Counted from the first letter of the stretch, positions 35,591-46,914 are shown. The stretch is 64,000 bases of DNA from Halorubrum xinjiangense (GCF_900102375.1 NZ_FNBO01000006.1:62001-126000); one strand, 5' to 3'. Notes: generated by a model from the sequence alone, not told the origin. Numbers and translations: made by a program.

Positions 35591-36460
35591 ATGGCGGCGG
35601 ACACCCGCCGGGAGTCGGACGTCTCCCGGGAGTCCGACGCCGGCCGCGGGTCGGCGGCCGGCGGGGCGGCCCGCGGCGCGGAGTCGCGTGAGCTCGGCCC
35701 GCTCCCGCTCCCCGCCGCGAGCCGGTTCCGGCCGTTTCTCGGACTGCTCGTCCCCGTCGCCCTCGTCCTCGTGTGGCACGTCGCCGTCGCGACCGGCGTT
35801 TTCGCGGCCCACCAGCTTCCGGCGCCGCTGCGGGTCGCGGAGACGCTCTACGGGTTGGCCGCGTCGGGCGAGCTGTGGGGACACGTCGCGATCACGCTCC
35901 AGCGCGTGGTGCTGGGCGCGGGGCTCGGGATCGGCGTCGGGATCCTGTTCGGGACCGCGACCGGGCTCTCGCGGGCGGCGAGCGACCTGCTCGACCCGCT
36001 CCTCCAGAGTCTGAAGAACATCCCGTCGCTGGCGTGGGTGCCGCTGTTCCTCCTCTGGTTCGGCATCGGCGAGAGCGCGAAGGTGCTGCTCATCGCCGTC
36101 GGCGCGTTCTTCCCGGTGTACCTCAACCTCTCGACCGGCATCGCGGCGGTCGACGAGGAGCTCCTAGAAGTCGCCGAGGTGTACGACCTCGACCGCGCCG
36201 AGTCGCTGCGCCGGGTCGTGTTCCCGGCCGCGCTCCCGAGCCTGCTCGTCGGGATCCGCGGCGGCGTCGGGCTGGCGTGGATGTTCGTCGTCGCCGCCGA
36301 GCTGATCGCGGCGAGTCAGGGGATCGGGTTCCTGCTCAGCGACGGGCGGACCCTCGCGCGGCCCGACATCATCGTAGGGTCGATCCTGCTGTTCGCCTTC
36401 CTCGGCAACTGCTCGGACGTCGCGGTGAAGGAGGTGAAAAACCGTGTCGTCGGACGCTGA
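35591..36460 (+). CDS. Sulfonate/nitrate-type ABC transporter permease
   Basis: A 289-residue BPD-type permease with six helices. The EAA loop is LEVAEVYDLDRAESLRRVVF, followed by PAALPSLLVGIRGGVGLAWM. The N-terminal 50 residues are a polar, low-complexity tail. It starts one base after the stop of the binding protein and its stop lies inside the first codons of the ATPase (17-bp overlap). Confidence 0.9.
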   Translation: MAADTRRESDVSRESDAGRGSAAGGAARGAESRELGPLPLPAASRFRPFLGLLVPVALVLVWHVAVATGVFAAHQLPAPLRVAETLYGLAASGELWGHVAITLQRVVLGAGLGIGVGILFGTATGLSRAASDLLDPLLQSLKNIPSLAWVPLFLLWFGIGESAKVLLIAVGAFFPVYLNLSTGIAAVDEELLEVAEVYDLDRAESLRRVVFPAALPSLLVGIRGGVGLAWMFVVAAELIAASQGIGFLLSDGRTLARPDIIVGSILLFAFLGNCSDVAVKEVKNRVVGR

Positions 36461-37238
36461 CGCGGACGCCCCGTCGTCGGAGGCCGCCGCCGCATCTTCC
36501 GATCCCGTCCTCGCGGTCGACGGCCTCCGAAAGCGGTACGACGACACGGTCGCGCTCGACGGCGTCGACCTCGCGGTCGCGGACGGCGAGTTCGTCGCGG
36601 TCGTCGGCCCCTCGGGCTGCGGGAAGTCGACGCTGCTGCGCGTGCTCTCGGGCCTCGAAGCCGAGTTCGGCGGGCGCGTCGCGGTCGACGGGACGGATGT
36701 CCGCGACGGCGGCAGCGACGCCGTCGGCATGGTGTTCCAGGAGCCGCGGCTGCTGGACTGGGCCGACGTGCGTGAGAACGTCGCCGTCGGGCTCCCCGCC
36801 GACGTCGACCCAGACAGCCCGGGGGCCCGCGAGCGCGTCGACGACCTGATCGAGACGGTCGGGCTCGGCGGCTTCGCCGAGAGCCGCCCGGACGAGCTCT
36901 CCGGGGGGATGGCCCAGCGCGTGTCGCTCGCGCGCGGGCTGGCGTACGACCCCTCGGTGCTGCTGCTCGACGAGCCCTTCTCGGCGCTCGACCGGCTGAC
37001 GAAGGCGGACCAGCAGGACCACCTGCTCAACGTGTGGGAGGCGCGCGGGACGACAATCGTCCTCGTCACCCACGACGTCGAGGAGGCCGTCTACCTCGCC
37101 GACCGCGTCGTCGTCCTCGGCGGCCAGCCCGGCACGGTGGAGTCGGTCGTCGACGTCGACATCGATCGTCCGCGCGAGCGGGCGGACGCCGAACTGGTCG
37201 CGCTCCGACGCGAGGTGACGGCCGCGCTCGGGCGGTAA
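36444..37238 (+). CDS. Sulfonate/nitrate-type ABC transporter ATPase
   Basis: A 264-residue ATPase with a GTG start overlapping the permease by 17 bp. Walker A GPSGCGKST near residue 54, Q loop VFQEPRLLDWADV, signature LSGGMAQRVSLARGL near 150 and Walker B VLLLDEPFSALDRLT. The VTHDVEEAVYLADRVVVLGG segment is typical of SsuB/TauB. Drives import of the ligand bound by the first gene. Confidence 0.92.
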   Translation: MSSDADADAPSSEAAAASSDPVLAVDGLRKRYDDTVALDGVDLAVADGEFVAVVGPSGCGKSTLLRVLSGLEAEFGGRVAVDGTDVRDGGSDAVGMVFQEPRLLDWADVRENVAVGLPADVDPDSPGARERVDDLIETVGLGGFAESRPDELSGGMAQRVSLARGLAYDPSVLLLDEPFSALDRLTKADQQDHLLNVWEARGTTIVLVTHDVEEAVYLADRVVVLGGQPGTVESVVDVDIDRPRERADAELVALRREVTAALGR

Positions 37239-37408
37239 TGGCGTCCGCGCTCCGGCGGTAGTGACGTCTGCGATCTGTCGGTGCGGATGGCTGGCACGGG
37301 CCGCGCGCCGGCCGCAGTCCGAACGAAACGAACGTCGATCGAACTTATTAATCGAGTTCCGGATCGGAATACGCGCCGGATCATCGGTGTGTGTATAACC
37401 TCCTTAAG

Positions 37409-37422
37409 GTGTATATACACCG
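37409..37422. promoter_or_regulatory. 14-bp palindrome upstream of leuA
   Basis: GGTGTATATACACC is a perfect 14-bp palindrome at 37409-37422, about 110 bp before the leuA ATG. A second, related half (GGTGTGTGTATAACC) lies at 37386-37400. The pair looks like a binding site for a dimeric regulator, possibly one that controls leuA or the upstream importer. The TATA-like TTAAGTA at about 37504-37510 is placed correctly for a leaderless leuA. Confidence 0.45.
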
Positions 37423-37533
37423 GCGCAGTCATGCGATATATCGTTCGCACCGCGCGTCGCCCCCGACTGCCGGTCCGCTCCGATTTTGCGATCGTCCAAA
37501 CCGTTAAGTACTCGACCGACTTGTCGTAAACCG

Positions 37534-38755
<1,222 letters not shown>

Positions 38756-38881
38756 TGGCCCCCTCCCCGACCGGAGCGCCCCCCGAGCGACCGCGAGGCG
38801 GGTCGCGGGAGCGCACCGGGCGCCGTCCCGTTCCGGGCTCCCGACAGGAATTTATACCCCGGCCGCGTTGCTCAGGTCGAG
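38756..38881. promoter_or_regulatory. leuA 3' hairpin and ilvB-operon promoter
   Basis: After leuA a 7-bp inverted repeat CGGGAGC (38806-38812) / GCTCCCG (38837-38843) could be a terminator or processing stem, though no T-tract follows. TTTATA at 38851-38856 is a strong TATA candidate. Transcription from it should begin near 38880, directly at the ATG of the small leader ORF. Confidence 0.55.
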
Positions 38882-38956
38882 ATGCGACGGCACACCACGG
38901 CCGCGGCGCACGCGAGCGTTCCGGCAGCCGTCGCGCCGAGTATTGTAGGGGTATAA
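38882..38956 (+). CDS. Putative 24-residue leader peptide of the ilvB operon
   Basis: A 24-codon ORF (ATG 38882, stop TAA 38954-38956) begins exactly where transcription from the TATA box at 38851-38856 should start. It starts MRRHTTAAA and ends APSIVGV, with four Val and one Ile. The last codons (ATT GTA GGG GTA TAA) lie inside a palindrome with 8-bp arms (TGTAGGGG 38944-38951, CCCCTACA 38958-38965). This is the layout of branched-chain amino acid leader peptides used in bacterial attenuation. No protein evidence; the size alone makes it uncertain. Confidence 0.45.
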   Translation: MRRHTTAAAHASVPAAVAPSIVGV

Positions 38957-39131
38957 CCCCCTACACCATCCCTTCCTCACCGACGCGACGCACCGCCGAA
39001 CGCCGGCGGCCGGGCCGTTCCCGACGCGCAGAGTTCCGCACGAAAGACGGGAACGGCGCGCCGGCCCGCCCCGCGTTCCCAGCGACCGACACGAGAACCC
39101 GCCAGATGGCACACCGCACACCCCCACGACA
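38957..39131. promoter_or_regulatory. Leader region of ilvB with alternative hairpins
   Basis: Between the leader ORF and ilvB, GCCGTTCCCG (39014-39023) pairs perfectly with CGGGAACGGC (39048-39057). The inner part GGGAACG (39049-39055) can instead pair with CGTTCCC (39074-39080). The two stems exclude each other. An alternative promoter is possible at 38950-38958 (GGTATAACC). A 170-nt untranslated leader is unusual in haloarchaea. Confidence 0.5.
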
Positions 39132-40943
39132 ATGAGCGACACAGCAGCACAGCCGCGATCCGACGCAGACGGGTCGGACGACGCCTCGGAAGCGGCCGCG
39201 ACCGAGGAGCCGACCGACCCGGACGACGAACAGGCCGCGGGGCCCGTTTCGACCGGCGCCGAGTCGGTCGTCGCCGCCCTCGAAGCCGCGGGCGCGAAGA
39301 CCGCCTTCGGCGTTCAGGGCGGCGCGATCATGCCCGTTTACGACGCCCTGTACGACTCCTCGATCCGACACGTGACGATGGCCCACGAGCAGGGCGCCTC
39401 TCACGCCGCCGACGCGTACGGCGTCGTCGCCGGCGAGCCGGGGCTCTGTATGGCAACGTCCGGGCCGGGCGCAACGAACCTCGTCACCGGCATCGCCGAC
39501 GCCGACATGGACTCGGACGCGATGTTAGCGCTGACCGGGCAGGTCCCAACGGAGTTCGTCGGGAACGACGCGTTCCAGGAGACAGACACGGTCGGCGTCA
39601 CGCGCCCCATCACGAAGCACAACTACTTCGCCGGCGAGGCGGACACCGTCGGCGACACCGTCGGCGAGGCGTTCGAGCTGTCGCGCGCCGGGCGGCCCGG
39701 CCCGACGCTCGTCGACCTCCCGAAAGACGTCACGCAGGCCGAGACGGATCGGACGCCCGGTCCGGCGACGCCCCCCGCGGGGACGGACCCCGACCCGAAC
39801 GCCGACCCGGACGCGGTCGAGGAGGCCGCGCGCGTCATCGAGGCCGCCGAACGTCCCGTCTGCCTGTTCGGCGGCGGCGTCATCAAGGCCGACGCGAGCG
39901 CCGAGGCGCGGACGTTCGCCCGGAGCTACGGCATCCCCGTCACGACGACGATGCCGGGCATCGGCTCGTTCCCCGAGGACGACGACCTCTCGCTCTCGTG
40001 GGCCGGGATGCACGGCACCGGCTACGCGAACCTCGCTATCACCCACACCGACTGCCTGATCGCGGTCGGCACCCGGTTCGACGACCGGCTCACCGGCGGG
40101 ATCGACACGTTCGCGCCCGAGGCCGAGGTGATCCACGTCGACATCGACCCGGCAGAGATCTCGAAGAACGTGTACGCCGACTACCCGCTCATCGGCGACG
40201 CCGGCCGCGTGCTAGACCAGTTGACCGCCGCGGTCCGCGAGGCGCCCGACGCCGAGGCGTGGCGTGACCGCTGCGACGAGTGGAAGGAGACGTACCCGCT
40301 CACGTACGCGACCCCCGACGACGAGCCGCTGAAACCGCAGTTCGTCGTCGAGGCGTTCGACGAGGCGACCGACGACGACACCATCGTCACCACGGGCGTC
40401 GGCCAACACCAGATGTGGGCCTCGCAGTTCTGGACGTACTCGGAGCCCCGGACGTGGGTCTCCTCGCATGGCCTCGGCACGATGGGGTACGGCGTCCCGG
40501 CCGCGGTCGGCGCGCGCGTCGCCGCCGACACGATGGGCGAGGAAGACCGCGACGTGGTCTGTTTCGACGGCGACGGCTCCTTTTTGATGACGATGCAGGA
40601 GCTGTCGGTCGCGGTCCGCGAGGAGCTTGACCTCACGATCGCGGTGCTCAACAACGAGTACATCGGCATGGTCCGGCAGTGGCAGGACGCCTTCTACGAG
40701 GGGCGTCACATGGCCTCCGACTACACGTGGATGCCCGAGTTCGACAAGCTCGCGGAGGCGTTCGGCGCCTTGGGCCTCCGCGTCGACGACTACGACGAGG
40801 TCGCGCCCGCGGTCGAAGAGGCGCTCGAGTACGAGGGGCCGGCCGTGATCGACTTCCACGTCGACCCGGAGGAGAACGTCCTGCCGATGGTGCCGAGCGG
40901 CGGCGCGAACGGGAAGTTCGCGGCCGCGGAGGACCAGCTATGA
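39132..40943 (+). CDS. ilvB: Acetolactate synthase large subunit
   Basis: A 603-residue ThDP enzyme that joins two pyruvates, or pyruvate and 2-oxobutyrate, in valine, leucine and isoleucine synthesis. The first 40 residues are an acidic low-complexity tail. Then [20 protein letters not shown] near 56-75, catalytic Glu in [17 protein letters not shown] near 82, and the ThDP site [14 protein letters not shown] near 480 then [12 protein letters not shown]. The stop overlaps the start of ilvN. Confidence 0.93.
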   Translation: MSDTAAQPRSDADGSDDASEAAATEEPTDPDDEQAAGPVSTGAESVVAALEAAGAKTAFGVQGGAIMPVYDALYDSSIRHVTMAHEQGASHAADAYGVVAGEPGLCMATSGPGATNLVTGIADADMDSDAMLALTGQVPTEFVGNDAFQETDTVGVTRPITKHNYFAGEADTVGDTVGEAFELSRAGRPGPTLVDLPKDVTQAETDRTPGPATPPAGTDPDPNADPDAVEEAARVIEAAERPVCLFGGGVIKADASAEARTFARSYGIPVTTTMPGIGSFPEDDDLSLSWAGMHGTGYANLAITHTDCLIAVGTRFDDRLTGGIDTFAPEAEVIHVDIDPAEISKNVYADYPLIGDAGRVLDQLTAAVREAPDAEAWRDRCDEWKETYPLTYATPDDEPLKPQFVVEAFDEATDDDTIVTTGVGQHQMWASQFWTYSEPRTWVSSHGLGTMGYGVPAAVGARVAADTMGEEDRDVVCFDGDGSFLMTMQELSVAVREELDLTIAVLNNEYIGMVRQWQDAFYEGRHMASDYTWMPEFDKLAEAFGALGLRVDDYDEVAPAVEEALEYEGPAVIDFHVDPEENVLPMVPSGGANGKFAAAEDQL

Positions 40944-41638
40944 GCGGCGACGCCTCCGGTGCCGGCGGCGAGTCGCGCGCGACTCCAGACGCCGACTCCC
41001 GCCCGCTCCCGGGCGAACAGCCCGGTCCGGACGAGCGCGACCACCCCGAGGGGCGACGGAACCTCGAGGGGATCCGGATCGACCCCGTCGTCGAGGCCGA
41101 ACACGCGTCGCGGCGCGCGGTCATCTCGGCGCTCGTCGAGGACGAGCCCGGCGTGCTCGCGCGCGTCTCCGGGCTCGTCTCCCGCCGGCAGTTCAACATC
41201 GAGAGCCTCACCGTCGGTCCGACGACCGTCGACGGCCACTCGCGGATCACGATGGTCGTCGAGGAGACCGACCCCGGGATCGACCAGATCGAAAAGCAGA
41301 TGGCGAAGCTGAAGCCGGTCATCTCGGTCGGCGAGGTCGCCGGCGACGCGGTCACCTCGGAGCTCGTCCTGCTGAAGGTCGAGGCGGACGACCCCGCCGC
41401 GGTCCACGCGGTCTCCGAGATGTACGACGGCCGGACGGTCGACGCCGGCCCGGAGACGATCACCGTCGAGCTCACCGGCGACAAGGCGAGCATCGACAAC
41501 GCGATCGGCGCCTTCGAGCGGTTCGGCATCGTGGAGATCGCGCGAACTGGGCCCACCGCCCTCGCGCGCGGCGACACCCCGACGGCGCCCGGAGAGAAGC
41601 CCGGAACGGCCGGCGAACCGACCACGCACGACGACTGA
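40940..41638 (+). CDS. ilvN: Acetolactate synthase small (regulatory) subunit
   Basis: A 232-residue subunit. The ATG overlaps the ilvB stop (ATGA). After about 50 low-complexity residues an ACT domain follows: [20 protein letters not shown] near 60, then [20 protein letters not shown], and a second domain to about residue 200. It gives feedback control and activates IlvB. The longer upstream frame (to 40679) lies inside ilvB and is rejected. Confidence 0.92.
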   Translation: MSGDASGAGGESRATPDADSRPLPGEQPGPDERDHPEGRRNLEGIRIDPVVEAEHASRRAVISALVEDEPGVLARVSGLVSRRQFNIESLTVGPTTVDGHSRITMVVEETDPGIDQIEKQMAKLKPVISVGEVAGDAVTSELVLLKVEADDPAAVHAVSEMYDGRTVDAGPETITVELTGDKASIDNAIGAFERFGIVEIARTGPTALARGDTPTAPGEKPGTAGEPTTHDD

Positions 41639-41670
41639 CACGCGACCCGCAGCAACCCCACACGATACAC

Positions 41671-42729
41671 ATGACCGAAGACGACACGCAGACGTTCGAC
41701 TCGACAGTATACTACGACGACGACGCCGACGAGGAGGCCATCGCCCACAAGACGGTGGCCGTCCTGGGCTACGGCTCGCAGGGCCACGCGCACGCGCAGA
41801 ACCTCTCCGAGAGCGGGGTCGACGTGATCGTCGGCCTCCGCGAGAGCAGCTCCTCGCGGGCCGCCGCCGAGAGCGACGGGCTCCGCGTGGAGACCCCCGC
41901 GGACGCGGCCGCCGAGGCCGACGTGGTGAGCGTCCTCGTCCCCGACACGGTCCAGCCGGACGTGTACGAGAACGCGATCGAGCCGAACCTCGACGCGGGC
42001 GACACGCTCCAGTTCGCGCACGGGTTCAACATCCACTACAACCAGATCAAACCGCCCGAGGACGTCGACGTGACGATGGTCGCGCCGAAGTCGCCGGGCC
42101 ACCTCGTCCGCCGTAACTACGAGAACGACGAGGGGACGCCCGGCCTGCTGGCGGTGTACCAGGACGCCACCGGCGACGCCCACGACGAGGGGCTCGCGTA
42201 CGCGGCCGCGATCGGCTGTACTCGCGCCGGCGTCGTCGAGACGTCGTTCCGCGAGGAAACCGAGACCGACCTGTTCGGCGAGCAGGCCGTCCTCTGTGGC
42301 GGCGTTACCTCGCTCGTCAAGCAGGGGTACGAGACTCTCGTCGACGCCGGCTACTCCCCGGAGATGGCGTACTTCGAGTGCCTCAACGAGCTGAAACTCA
42401 TCGTCGACCTGATGTACGAGGGCGGGCTCGGCGAGATGTGGGACTCCGTCTCCGACACTGCCGAGTACGGCGGGCTCACGCAGGGCGACGTCGTCGTCGA
42501 CGAGCACGCCCGCAAGAACATGGAGGAAGTGCTGGAAAAGGTCCAGAACGGCCAGTTCGCCCGCGAGTGGATCGCGGAGAACCAGGCGGGACGCCCCTCT
42601 TACACCCAGCTTCGGAACGCAGAGAAGAACCACGAGATCGAGGCCGTCGGCGAGGAGCTGCGCGGCCTGTTCGCGTGGGAGGAGTCGGGCGAGGACGAGG
42701 AGGAAGAGACGGCCGAGGTGTCGGCCTGA
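41671..42729 (+). CDS. ilvC: Ketol-acid reductoisomerase
   Basis: A 352-residue enzyme. The Rossmann start reads [20 protein letters not shown] near residue 31, catalytic residues include [20 protein letters not shown] near 131-150 and the acidic set in [15 protein letters not shown] near 202 and [20 protein letters not shown] near 232. It rearranges and reduces acetolactate. A 20-residue C-terminal acidic tail follows. Its stop touches the leuC ATG (TGATG). Confidence 0.94.
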   Translation: MTEDDTQTFDSTVYYDDDADEEAIAHKTVAVLGYGSQGHAHAQNLSESGVDVIVGLRESSSSRAAAESDGLRVETPADAAAEADVVSVLVPDTVQPDVYENAIEPNLDAGDTLQFAHGFNIHYNQIKPPEDVDVTMVAPKSPGHLVRRNYENDEGTPGLLAVYQDATGDAHDEGLAYAAAIGCTRAGVVETSFREETETDLFGEQAVLCGGVTSLVKQGYETLVDAGYSPEMAYFECLNELKLIVDLMYEGGLGEMWDSVSDTAEYGGLTQGDVVVDEHARKNMEEVLEKVQNGQFAREWIAENQAGRPSYTQLRNAEKNHEIEAVGEELRGLFAWEESGEDEEEETAEVSA

Positions 42730-44189
42730 TGAGCGAGGGAACGCTGTACGACAAGGTGTGGGAGCGACACAAGGTCACGGAGCTGCCGAACGGGCAGGAC
42801 CAGCTGTTCATCGGGCTCCACCTCGTTCACGAGGTGACGAGCCCGCAGGCGTTCGGGATGCTCCGCGAGCGCGAGCTCGACGTTGCGTACCCGGACCAGA
42901 CGTTCGCGACGACGGACCACATCGCGCCCACCGAGGCCGACAAGCGCGAGCGACCGCTGGCCGACGACCAGGCCGAGGAGATGCTCTCCGCGCTCGAACG
43001 CAACGTCAGCGAGAGCGGGATCACGTTCTTCGGTTTCGAGTCCGGCAAGCAGGGGATCACCCACGTCGTCGCTCCCGAGCTGGGGCTCTCTCAGCCCGGG
43101 ATGACGGTCGCCTGCGGCGACAGCCACACCGCCACCCACGGCGCGTTCGGCTCCATCGGCGTCGGCATCGGGACGAGCCAGATCCGAGACGTGCTGGCGA
43201 CGGGCTGTATCGCGGCGGACAAACAGAAGGTACGTCGGGTCAACGTGGAGGGCGAACTCGGGTCCGGCGTCTACGCGAAAGACGTGATCCTGAAGGTGAT
43301 CCAGGAGCTCGGCGTCGACGGCGGCGTCGGTCACGTGTACGAGTACGGCGGCCCCGCGATCGAAGCGCTCGACATGGAGGGCCGGCTCGCGGTGTGTAAC
43401 ATGTCTATCGAGGGCGGCGCCCGCGCCGGCTACATCAACCCCGACGAGACGACCTACGAGTACTTACGGGGCCGCGAGTACGCCCCCGAGGGCGACGCGT
43501 TCGAGGAGCGGAAGGCGTACTGGGAGTCGGTCGCGTCGGACGACGACGCCGAGTACGACGACGTCGTCACCATCGACGCCGACGGGATCGACCCGCTCGT
43601 CACCTGGGGGATCAACCCCGGACAGGTGATCGAGGTCTCCGATCCGGTCCCGGACCCGGACGACTTTGAGGGGCGGACGGACCGCGAGGCCGCCGAACAG
43701 GCGCTCGATCACATGGAGATCGAGCCCGGCGAGTCGATGCTCGGCTACGACGTCGACGTGGCGTTCCTCGGCACCTGTACGAACGGCCGCCTCTCGGACT
43801 TCGAGGAGGCCGCGAAGATCCTCGAGGGCAACACCGTCGACGAGGGCGTCCGCGCGCTGGCCGTCCCCGGCTCCGAGACCGTGCGCCAGCAGTGCGAGGA
43901 GCGCGGCATCGACGAGGTCTTCATCAACGCCGGCTTCCAGTGGCGGCGCGCCGGCTGCTCGATGTGCCTCGCGATGAACGACGACGCCTTAGAGGGCGAC
44001 GAGGTGTGCGCGTCCTCCTCGAACCGCAACTTCATCGGGCGGCAGGGGTCGAAGGACGGCCGCACCGTCCTGATGAGTCCCGCGATGGTCGCGGCCGCGG
44101 CGGTCGAGGGCGAGGTCGCCGACGCGCGCGACTACCTGGACGACGGGCCGACCGGCGGTGCCGGCGGCGTCGAGGAGGTGGCGGACTGA
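42729..44189 (+). CDS. leuC: 3-Isopropylmalate dehydratase large subunit
   Basis: A 486-residue aconitase-family protein starting [20 protein letters not shown]. The [4Fe-4S] ligands are visible: Cys in FLGTCTNGRLSDFEEAAK near 345 and RRAGCSMCLAMNDDAL near 405 (Cys-x-x-Cys). Also TVACGDSHTATHGAFGSIG near 130. It dehydrates and rehydrates 2-isopropylmalate with LeuD. The stop overlaps leuD by 1 base. Confidence 0.94.
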   Translation: MSEGTLYDKVWERHKVTELPNGQDQLFIGLHLVHEVTSPQAFGMLRERELDVAYPDQTFATTDHIAPTEADKRERPLADDQAEEMLSALERNVSESGITFFGFESGKQGITHVVAPELGLSQPGMTVACGDSHTATHGAFGSIGVGIGTSQIRDVLATGCIAADKQKVRRVNVEGELGSGVYAKDVILKVIQELGVDGGVGHVYEYGGPAIEALDMEGRLAVCNMSIEGGARAGYINPDETTYEYLRGREYAPEGDAFEERKAYWESVASDDDAEYDDVVTIDADGIDPLVTWGINPGQVIEVSDPVPDPDDFEGRTDREAAEQALDHMEIEPGESMLGYDVDVAFLGTCTNGRLSDFEEAAKILEGNTVDEGVRALAVPGSETVRQQCEERGIDEVFINAGFQWRRAGCSMCLAMNDDALEGDEVCASSSNRNFIGRQGSKDGRTVLMSPAMVAAAAVEGEVADARDYLDDGPTGGAGGVEEVAD

Positions 44190-44806
44190 TGAGCTCGAAC
44201 GACGCGGGCGATCAACACATCACCGACGTCTCCGGGACCGGCGTGCCGATCCCGGGCGACGACGTCGACACCGACCAGATCCTGCCGGCGAAGTTCATGA
44301 AGGAGGTCACGTTCGACAACATGGCGGACTACCTCTTCTACGACGCTCGGCGGGACGACGACGGCGAGTTCAACGACCACCCGCTCAACCGCTTCGAGGG
44401 CGCGTCGATCGCGGTCGTCAACTCCAACTTCGGCTGCGGCTCCTCCAGAGAACACGCGCCGCAGGCCATGATGCGGTGGGGGATCGACGGCGTCGTGGGC
44501 GAGTCGTACGCCGAGATCTTCCGCGACAACTGTAAGTCGCTCGGGATCCCGGCGGTCACCGCCGACCACGAGACGGTCACCGAGCTGCAAGAGTGGATCG
44601 AGGCGAACCCGGACGGCGATGTCGAGATCGACGTCGAGGCGAAGACCGTCACGTACGGCGACGAAACGATCGACGTCAACGTCGACGACGCGATGCGGGA
44701 GGCGTTAGTCGAGGGGATCTGGGACACGACCGCGCTGATGTACTCGAACCGGAGCAAGGTCGACGCGACCGTCGACGAGCTACCCTACGTCGAGGGTGAC
44801 GACTGA
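44189..44806 (+). CDS. leuD: 3-Isopropylmalate dehydratase small subunit
   Basis: A 205-residue swivel-domain protein. GDDVDTDQILPAKFMKEV near 23-40 and SNFGCGSSREHAPQAMMRWG near 78-98 are the family markers. It partners with LeuC. It starts one base inside leuC (ATG 44189) and the next gene begins directly after its stop. Confidence 0.93.
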   Translation: MSSNDAGDQHITDVSGTGVPIPGDDVDTDQILPAKFMKEVTFDNMADYLFYDARRDDDGEFNDHPLNRFEGASIAVVNSNFGCGSSREHAPQAMMRWGIDGVVGESYAEIFRDNCKSLGIPAVTADHETVTELQEWIEANPDGDVEIDVEAKTVTYGDETIDVNVDDAMREALVEGIWDTTALMYSNRSKVDATVDELPYVEGDD

Positions 44807-45805
44807 ATGGGCGAGGAGATCGCCGTCATCGAGGGCGACGGGATCGGCCGAGAGGTCGTTCCCGCCGCAGTCGAGGTGTTAGAGGCGTTCGACCTCGGGT
44901 TCGAGTTCGTACGGGGCGAGGCCGGCGACGCGACGGAGGAGGCGACCGGCGAAGCGCTCCCGGCGGAGACGTATGACCTCGCGGCCGAGGCGGACGCGAC
45001 GCTGTTCGGCGCGGCCGGCGAGACCGCGGCCGACGTCATCCTTCCGCTTCGAGACGCCGTGGACTCGTTCGTCAACGTCCGGCCCGCGAAGGCGTACCCC
45101 GGCGTCGACGCGCTGCGCCCGGAGACGGACGTGGTCTTCCTCCGCGAGAACACCGAGGGCGTCTACTCGGGCCACGAGGACCGCCTAAGCGAGGACCTCT
45201 CGACGCTGACGCGGGTCGTCACCTCGTCCGCGTCTCGGGAGCTGGCGGAGTACGCCTGCGGCTTCATCGAAGACGGGCGCGGTCCCGCGGGCGACCCCGA
45301 CGAGGGGTTCACGGTCGCGCACAAGGCGAACGTGATGCGCGAGACGGACGGGCGGTTCCGCGATGAAGTGCTGTCGGTCGCCGACGAGCGCGGCGTGGAC
45401 GCCGACGAGGAGCTGATGGACGCGTTCGCGACGAAACTCCCGCTCGACCCGAGCCAGTACGGCGTGATCGTTTGCCCGAACCTCGCGGGCGACGTGCTCT
45501 CCGATCTGGCCGCCGGGCTGGTCGGCGGACTTGGGCTGCTGCCGTCGGCGAACATCGGGCACGAGAACGCGCTGTTCGAGCCGGTCCACGGCACCGCGCC
45601 CGACATCGCCGGCGAGGGGATCGCGAACCCGACGGCGGCGGTCCTCTCCGCGGCCATGCTGTTGGAGTACCTCGGTCACATCGAGGAGGGCCAGCGGGTG
45701 CGCGACGCCGTCGAGAGCGTCCTCGCCGACGGCCCGCGCACCGGCGACCTCGGCGGCTCGGCGACGACCGACGAAGTCACCGCGGCGATCGTCGACCGCC
45801 TGTAG
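44807..45805 (+). CDS. leuB: 3-Isopropylmalate dehydrogenase
   Basis: A 332-residue NAD-dependent decarboxylating dehydrogenase. The N-terminus is [20 protein letters not shown], substrate Arg residues are in [20 protein letters not shown] and [17 protein letters not shown], and metal-binding Asp residues in [20 protein letters not shown]. The C-terminal NAD region [20 protein letters not shown] is intact. It ends the operon. Confidence 0.93.
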   Translation: MGEEIAVIEGDGIGREVVPAAVEVLEAFDLGFEFVRGEAGDATEEATGEALPAETYDLAAEADATLFGAAGETAADVILPLRDAVDSFVNVRPAKAYPGVDALRPETDVVFLRENTEGVYSGHEDRLSEDLSTLTRVVTSSASRELAEYACGFIEDGRGPAGDPDEGFTVAHKANVMRETDGRFRDEVLSVADERGVDADEELMDAFATKLPLDPSQYGVIVCPNLAGDVLSDLAAGLVGGLGLLPSANIGHENALFEPVHGTAPDIAGEGIANPTAAVLSAAMLLEYLGHIEEGQRVRDAVESVLADGPRTGDLGGSATTDEVTAAIVDRL

Positions 45806-45901
45806 ACGGCGGATCGCGCCCCGTTCGGAGGGGTCGGCGGGCCCGCCGCCGACCGCGGGCGAACCACAAGACAAGAAACCCTGCGTCCCCTCCGCCCGGA
45901 T

Positions 45902-46276
45902 ATGAGCAACTACGAAGTCGCGATGGAAGCCGCCTGGTTGGTCCGAGACGTCGAGGAGACCGACGACGCCATCGGCGTCGCGGTCAGCGAAGCCGGCAAG
46001 CGACTCAACGAGACGGACAAGCAGTACGTCGAGGTCGAGCCCGGCGTCACCGGCTGTCCGGCCTGCGGTGAGCCGTTCGACGCCGCCTTCCTCGCGGCGA
46101 ACACGGCCTTGGTCGGGCTCCTCCTCGAGATCGACGTCTTCAACGCCGACAGCGAGGAGCACGCCGAGCGGATCGCGAAAAGCGAGGTCGGCGGCGCGCT
46201 CCGCGACGTCCCCCTCGAAGTCATCGACGTCTTCGAGACCGAGGCCGACGAGGACGAGGACGCGTCGGAGCGATAG
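45902..46276 (+). CDS. DUF555 (UPF0212) family protein
   Basis: A 124-residue protein (MSNYEVAMEAAWLVRDVEET) with a C-x-x-C pair (TGCPACGEPFDAAF) that suggests a metal site. The family is archaeal and of unknown role. It follows leuB by 96 bp with its own start and may not belong to the operon. Confidence 0.88.
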   Translation: MSNYEVAMEAAWLVRDVEETDDAIGVAVSEAGKRLNETDKQYVEVEPGVTGCPACGEPFDAAFLAANTALVGLLLEIDVFNADSEEHAERIAKSEVGGALRDVPLEVIDVFETEADEDEDASER

Positions 46277-46350
46277 GCGCGAGGCCGCCCTCCGGCGCGA
46301 TTTCGGTCGGTGCCGAAAGCTTTTCTAATAACCTTAAGTAATTAGTCGGC

Positions 46351-46890
46351 ATGGAACTGCCGACGCCACAGGACCTCCGCGAGCGCCGGACCGGACTGGA
46401 TCTGACCCAGAGCGAGCTCGCCGACGCCGCGGACGTCTCGCAGCCCCTCATCGCGCGGATCGAAGGCGGGGACGTCGACCCGCGGCTCTCGACGCTGCGC
46501 CGCATCGTCAACGCCCTCCAGGAGGCGGAAGGGGAGGTCGTGCGCGCGACCGACCTGATGAACGAGACCGTGATCAGCGTCGCGCCGGACGACGCCGTGA
46601 GCGCGGCCGTCGAGCTGATGGAGGCGGAGGCGTACTCGCAGCTCCCCGTCCTCCAGAACGGCGTGCCGGTCGGCTCGATCAGTCAGGGGGACGTCGTCCA
46701 CGCCGGCGAGAACGTCGGCGACCACCCCGTCAGCGAGGTGATGAGCGAGTCGTTCCCGACGGTCGCGCCGTCGGCGACCGTCGACGAGGTCCGGAACCTC
46801 CTCGACCACTACAAGGCCGTGATGGTCACCGACGGCGGCGAGACCGTCGGGATCATCACCGAGGCCGACATCGCGGCGCAGCTGTCGTAG
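46351..46890 (+). CDS. XRE HTH plus CBS-domain regulator
   Basis: A 179-residue protein: residues 1-65 are an HTH (DLTQSELADAADVSQPLIAR then IEGGDVDPRLSTLRRIVNAL), residues 70-178 are two CBS repeats (SVAPDDAVSAAVELMEAEAY, SFPTVAPSATVDEVRNLLDH). CBS domains usually bind adenosine nucleotides, so it is a likely nucleotide-responsive DNA-binding protein. AT-rich TTTTCTAATAACCTTAAG lies directly upstream. Confidence 0.9.
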   Translation: MELPTPQDLRERRTGLDLTQSELADAADVSQPLIARIEGGDVDPRLSTLRRIVNALQEAEGEVVRATDLMNETVISVAPDDAVSAAVELMEAEAYSQLPVLQNGVPVGSISQGDVVHAGENVGDHPVSEVMSESFPTVAPSATVDEVRNLLDHYKAVMVTDGGETVGIITEADIAAQLS

Positions 46891-46914
46891 GCGTCCGCTC
46901 CCGACCGATCCCTC

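Noticed and set aside
37281-37529. An 82-aa gene before leuA
   Set aside because: It crosses the palindromic promoter region and has no protein-like pattern.
42378-42728. N-terminal extension of leuC
   Set aside because: It lies inside ilvC; leuC starts at the ATG 42729 with the family N-terminus.
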